Shown piece by piece: positions 63,389 to 64,000 of a stretch of 64,000 bases of DNA. The stretch's first letter is position 1; each line of letters begins with the position of its first letter. This DNA is from Wenxinia marina DSM 24838 (lineage in GTDB: Bacteria; Pseudomonadota; Alphaproteobacteria; Rhodobacterales; Rhodobacteraceae). The translations under genes and the position numbers were made by a program. Location: positions 78,837-142,836 of the forward strand of contig NZ_KB902313.1 of NCBI RefSeq assembly GCF_000379485.1, in the 5' to 3' direction. Below the pieces are notes generated by a model. That model saw only the letters and a list, made by a program, of their open reading frames with translations, made no database searches and was not told the origin of the DNA.

Positions 63389-64000
63389 TCACAGCACGGT
63401 CCGCACCGGCGACAGCACGGACCGCCGCGCAGGCTGCCACCGTTCGGCGAAGCCGAGGACCGCGCCCGCCATCATCCAGGTGAGCGGCGTGATCGTGGCG
63501 TTCGGGATCAGGTCGGCGAGGTTGATCCCGAGGAGCAGGACGAGAGGCGCCGTGAACGGCGGCAGCTGGTCCGGATCGGCGCCCCAGCTGCGCCGCGCGA
63601 GCGTCAGGATCGGCAGCGCCAGGAGCCCGAACTCCGCCAGGAAGCCGATCCAGCCGTGGATCCCGATGAGAATTACCCAGCGCCCGTCCGTCACCGTCAG
63701 GATCGCCCCGGTCCGGCTGTCGTGTTCGTGGTTCCGGCCCCAGCTGCCCCAGCCGAAGAGCGGTTTCATCTCGGCCCGCTCCAGCAGGATCCGCTCCTGC
63801 GCGAAGCGGAACTCCAGCGACGCGGCCCGGTCGTCGTCCACCGCGCGCGCGGCCGCGAGGAGTCGGTCTTCCGGCACCAGCTGAGTGCCCTTCAGGACCG
63901 GATACGCGATGGCGAGGCAGGCGAGCAGGGCGGCCAGCCGGATCTGGATCTTCGCGCCGGCCACGGCGACCAGCGGCACCAGCGCCACCGCGTAGAGCAG
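63389..64000 (-). CDS. O-antigen ligase/polymerase-like membrane protein (C-terminal part, runs off the window)
   Basis: At least 203 residues; the frame stays open to the window edge, so the N-terminus lies outside. Hydrophobic helices are visible (LAALLACLAIAYPVLKGTQ, WVILIGIHGWIGFLAEFGLLALPIL, APLVLLLGINLADLIPNATITPLTWMMAG). Between them is a periplasmic loop with PLFGWGSWGRNHEHDSRTG, which resembles the active loop of O-antigen ligases and Wzy-type polymerases. The sequence cannot tell ligase from polymerase. Its place in this locus fits either final step of glycan assembly. Confidence 0.75.
   Translation of the reverse strand: MLYAVALVPLVAVAGAKIQIRLAALLACLAIAYPVLKGTQLVPEDRLLAAARAVDDDRAASLEFRFAQERILLERAEMKPLFGWGSWGRNHEHDSRTGAILTVTDGRWVILIGIHGWIGFLAEFGLLALPILTLARRSWGADPDQLPPFTAPLVLLLGINLADLIPNATITPLTWMMAGAVLGFAERWQPARRSVLSPVRTVL

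Overview
The window looks like chromosomal DNA of a high-GC alphaproteobacterium, most likely a member of the Rhodobacteraceae. Three things point there: the very strong G/C third-position bias with frequent GTG starts and ATGA/GTGA gene overlaps; gene pairs familiar from that family (rlmN beside IalB-type proteins, paired M16 peptidases, a DsbD-like protein beside YqgE/AlgH); and REP-like hairpins with CCCGGG arms in the gaps. This is inference from gene content; no 16S or other marker gene is present.

Layout. (1) 12-12077 is a carbohydrate-uptake and catabolism locus. A LacI-type regulator heads a leftward operon with a TIM-barrel isomerase and a Gfo/Idh/MocA oxidoreductase. Divergent from it is a rightward operon: solute-binding protein, two permeases, ATPase, GH2 beta-mannosidase, a second TIM-barrel isomerase and a second Gfo/Idh/MocA oxidoreductase. 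An 11-bp perfect inverted repeat lies between the two operons. (2) 12097-29052 is mainly housekeeping: a DUF2945-like protein, a 260-aa protein of unknown function, RlmN, two IalB-like secreted proteins, a class 3-type L-asparaginase, an active/degenerate M16 pair, a family 4-like uracil-DNA glycosylase without the usual Fe-S cysteines, a LysE exporter, MoaB, an RND efflux pair, a DsbD-like protein and YqgE/AlgH. Three gaps (about 14594-14876, 22189-22436 and 29197-29355) carry copies of one dispersed repeat.

(3) 29461-64000 (continuing past the window edge) is a surface-polysaccharide locus. It holds an OafA-type acyltransferase with an SGNH domain, a GMC oxidoreductase, an SDR, a WecG/TagA glycosyltransferase, a Gfo/Idh/MocA oxidoreductase, an epimerase, several GT2 and GT4 glycosyltransferases, a Gfo/Idh-epimerase fusion, CpsD- and Wzz-like proteins, a Wzx-type flippase, a large secreted glycosidase-like protein and a partial O-antigen-ligase-like protein.

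The most unusual part is embedded in this third region (43844-56529, minus strand). It is a tightly packed operon, in transcription order: type I polyketide synthase (KS-AT-KR-DH-ACP-TE), GT2 glycosyltransferase, NRPS (formyltransferase, degenerate condensation remnant, adenylation domain split by a luciferase-like monooxygenase, carrier) and a phosphopantetheinyl transferase. I read it as a self-sufficient line that makes a small formylated, oxidised amino-acyl/ketide unit, possibly attached to the polysaccharide or its lipid carrier. The domains are visible in the sequence; the product and the link to polysaccharide are inference.
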